From Lachnospiraceae bacterium UBA4381 (GTDB lineage: Bacteria > Bacillota > Clostridia > Lachnospirales > Lachnospiraceae): 44,541 bases of DNA. The notes beneath the pieces were generated by a model. It saw only the letters and a list, made by a program, of their open reading frames with translations. It searched no databases and was not told the DNA's origin. Location: contig DGRT01000042.1 of NCBI GenBank assembly GCA_002391105.1, positions 1-44,541 of the forward strand, read 5' to 3'. Both the position numbers and the translations under genes were made by a program. Numbering within the stretch: position 1 is the first letter of the stretch; each line of letters opens with the position of its first letter. Positions 42,769 through 44,541 of the stretch are shown here, piece by piece.

Positions 42769-44541
42769 AAAGTAAAATGCTGAAGCTCCTTAAACCATAT
42801 CTGCCCTTTATAGTGCTCTCGCTGCTTTCGTCACTTATTACTGTTGCGATGCAGCTTTACGCACCTATTTTATCCGGAAGGGCTATAGACCTTATAGCCG
42901 GAAAGGGAAAAGTGGCATTTAATGATGTGACCAGACTTCTTATCTGGTTCATAGTTACCATTATCATAAGCTGTATATTTCAGTGGATATCCAGTGCCAT
43001 AAATAATAGGGTCGTTTATAATGTTGTCAAGGAACTAAGAGACAGGATATACAGACATCTGAACACCCTGCCTCTCAGCTTTATAGATTCCCATGAGTAT
43101 GGTGATATTGTTTCCAGAACTCTTACAGATGTAGATCAGCTTTCTGACGGACTGCTTATGGGCTTTACCCAGATGTTTACCGGAGTTATAACAATTATAG
43201 GCACGATAGTGTTCATGCTGAGGACATCCGTGCCTGTAGCGCTGGTCGTTATAGTTCTTACTCCTATGTCTCTTTTTGTGGCGGCTTTTGTTACAAAGAA
43301 GACCTACAGCATGTTCCGCAGACAGTCTGAGGAAAGAGCAGAGATGACCAGTCTGGTCAATGAAACCATTGGAAATGAGAAGCTTGTGCAGACATTTTCC
43401 TATGAAGAAAGGGCAGGTAAAAGATTTGAAGCTATAAATGAAAAGCTGGCTGATGCAGAGTTCAGGGCGACATTTTTCTCATCTCTTACCAATCCTTCTA
43501 CCAGATTTGTTAATAATATAGTTTATGCCGGAGTCGCTCTGGTTGGTGGTTTCATGGTTCTGGGAGGAAGGCTCAGTGTAGGTCAGCTTACTATATTTCT
43601 GAGCTACGCTACACAGTACGCTAAGCCCTTTAATGAGATATCAGGAGTTATGACAGAGCTTACTGCGGCTATGGCAAGTCTTTCGAGAGTATTTGAGCTT
43701 CTGGAAGCAGAACCGGAAAAGGATGCTGCTATGTCGGAGGATGCTGATAACGGCTATCTAATGAGTGGTTCTGATGTAAATGCAGATGGAGTGGATCAGG
43801 CGGTCAAATCGGCAGATACGAAAGGAGAGGTGTCTCTTCAGGATATAAGTTTCTCTTATGATAAGACTAAAAAGCTGATAGAGCATTTGTCACTGGAGGT
43901 TAAGGATGGCGAAAAGGTGGCAATAGTCGGTCCTACCGGAAGTGGAAAGAGTACCCTTATAAATCTTCTTATGAGATTCTATGATGTAGATAGTGGAAGA
44001 ATACTTATAAATGGAGAAGATATTAAGAGCCAGAGCAGAAGCAGCGTAAGACATAGGTTTGGAATGGTTCTTCAGGAAACCTGGCTTAAGAGCGGAACTA
44101 TCAGAGAGAATATAGCTTATGGTTATCCTGATGCTACAGATGAAGAGGTGTATCAGGCGGCTGCCAAAACCCATGCAGACCGTTTTATCAGACGTCTGGA
44201 GAAGGGATATGATACAGTGCTTTCAGAGGATGGAGGAAGTCTGTCAGAAGGGCAGAGACAGCTACTGTCCATTACCAGAGTGATGCTGAGACTTCCGCAC
44301 ATGCTTATACTGGATGAGGCAACCTCATCTATAGATACAAGAACTGAACAGAGGATACAGAGATCCTTTGATAAAATGATGAAGGGCAGGACAAGCTTTG
44401 TTGTAGCACACCGGCTTTCAACTATCAGGGAATCCGATGTTATCCTTGTTATGAAGGACGGAGATGTAATAGAGCAGGGAAGTCATGAAGAGCTTCTCAG
44501 TAAAAAGGGCTTCTACTATGACCTTTATAACAGTCAGTTTG
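42765..44541 (+). CDS. ABC exporter half-transporter, catalytic partner (cut by window end)
   Basis: At least 592 residues, open at the 3' end of the window; only the last few residues should be missing. Membrane helices span about 1-300. The nucleotide-binding domain has Walker A GPTGSGKSTLINLL (about 388), a variant signature LSEGQRQLLS, and a full Walker B MLILDEATSSID with catalytic Glu and H-loop VVAHRLSTI. It thus provides the working Walker B and switch His, while the partner supplies the canonical signature opposite it. The linker between domains (about 322-348) is unusually long and acidic. The ATG overlaps the upstream stop (ATGA), and AGGAGGTGA lies upstream. Confidence 0.95.
   Translation, partial: MKSKMLKLLKPYLPFIVLSLLSSLITVAMQLYAPILSGRAIDLIAGKGKVAFNDVTRLLIWFIVTIIISCIFQWISSAINNRVVYNVVKELRDRIYRHLNTLPLSFIDSHEYGDIVSRTLTDVDQLSDGLLMGFTQMFTGVITIIGTIVFMLRTSVPVALVVIVLTPMSLFVAAFVTKKTYSMFRRQSEERAEMTSLVNETIGNEKLVQTFSYEERAGKRFEAINEKLADAEFRATFFSSLTNPSTRFVNNIVYAGVALVGGFMVLGGRLSVGQLTIFLSYATQYAKPFNEISGVMTELTAAMASLSRVFELLEAEPEKDAAMSEDADNGYLMSGSDVNADGVDQAVKSADTKGEVSLQDISFSYDKTKKLIEHLSLEVKDGEKVAIVGPTGSGKSTLINLLMRFYDVDSGRILINGEDIKSQSRSSVRHRFGMVLQETWLKSGTIRENIAYGYPDATDEEVYQAAAKTHADRFIRRLEKGYDTVLSEDGGSLSEGQRQLLSITRVMLRLPHMLILDEATSSIDTRTEQRIQRSFDKMMKGRTSFVVAHRLSTIRESDVILVMKDGDVIEQGSHEELLSKKGFYYDLYNSQF

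Noticed and set aside
43890..44174. Minus-strand frame of 94 residues inside the last ABC gene
   Set aside because: It lies fully within the nucleotide-binding domain of the plus-strand transporter and has no features of its own.

Overview
The window is chromosomal DNA of an AT-rich, Gram-positive anaerobe, most likely a member of the Lachnospiraceae (Clostridia). The grounds are the Firmicutes-type gene set (hprK, rapZ, whiA, a Crh-like HPr paralogue, a CBS/DRTGG manganese pyrophosphatase, an FMN-riboswitch rib operon), strong purine-rich ribosome binding sites, TTG/GTG starts, and a DUF5688-like protein, a family I associate mainly with Lachnospiraceae. The genus cannot be fixed from the sequence alone. 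I see no tRNA, rRNA, CRISPR array, transposase, integrase or phage gene; this is mostly stable housekeeping DNA with several lineage-specific proteins. No gene-free stretch exceeds about 260 bp.

Layout. 1-6100: tail of an unknown gene, a family 2 glycosyltransferase, an AI-2E-family membrane protein with a seven-unit tetrapeptide repeat at its N-terminus, leuS, and a two-TM protein with an acidic tail. 6119-6652 (minus): a short membrane-anchored protein with Lys/Glu/Ala repeats. 6829-10914: a MutS-like ATPase with four predicted membrane segments, and a large unrecognised cytoplasmic protein. 11056-13484 (minus): uvrC followed by a YqeG-type HAD phosphatase, ending in a three-copy tandem repeat. 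13706-18749: hprK, ROK glucokinase, murB, rapZ, whiA and an HPr-like protein whose phosphorylatable His15 is Glu while Ser46 is kept. 18916-21639: a large Sel1/TPR-type protein with its own near-consensus promoter.

21703-26600: an FMN riboswitch with a terminator, then ribD, ribE, ribBA, ribH and a Cof-type HAD phosphatase. 26800-29999: a polytopic membrane protein with a 17-Asp run, convergent with a CYTH protein and a CBS/DRTGG pyrophosphatase. 30169-34960: Mrp/NBP35 ATPase, DJ-1/PfpI protein, murF, a HisC-like aminotransferase and a DUF5688-like protein. 35059-38739: cold shock protein, TetR-type regulator, stand-alone receiver, rarA, a small membrane protein and a SEC-C protein. 38831-44541: a short UvrD/Rep-type helicase, chorismate mutase, and two ABC exporter half-transporters forming an asymmetric pair, the second cut by the window end.

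How parts fit. The hprK cluster holds both the kinase/phosphorylase and a serine-only HPr-like substrate next to glucokinase and cell-wall/division genes, pointing to carbon-status signalling linked to envelope growth. The rib genes are one FMN-controlled pathway unit. A 20-bp GTTAAC-centred palindrome upstream of the pyrophosphatase recurs, with three changes, upstream of hprK; since HprK phosphorolysis releases pyrophosphate, shared control of these genes is a testable idea, not a demonstrated fact. The least explained large proteins are at 8824-10914 and 18916-21639.
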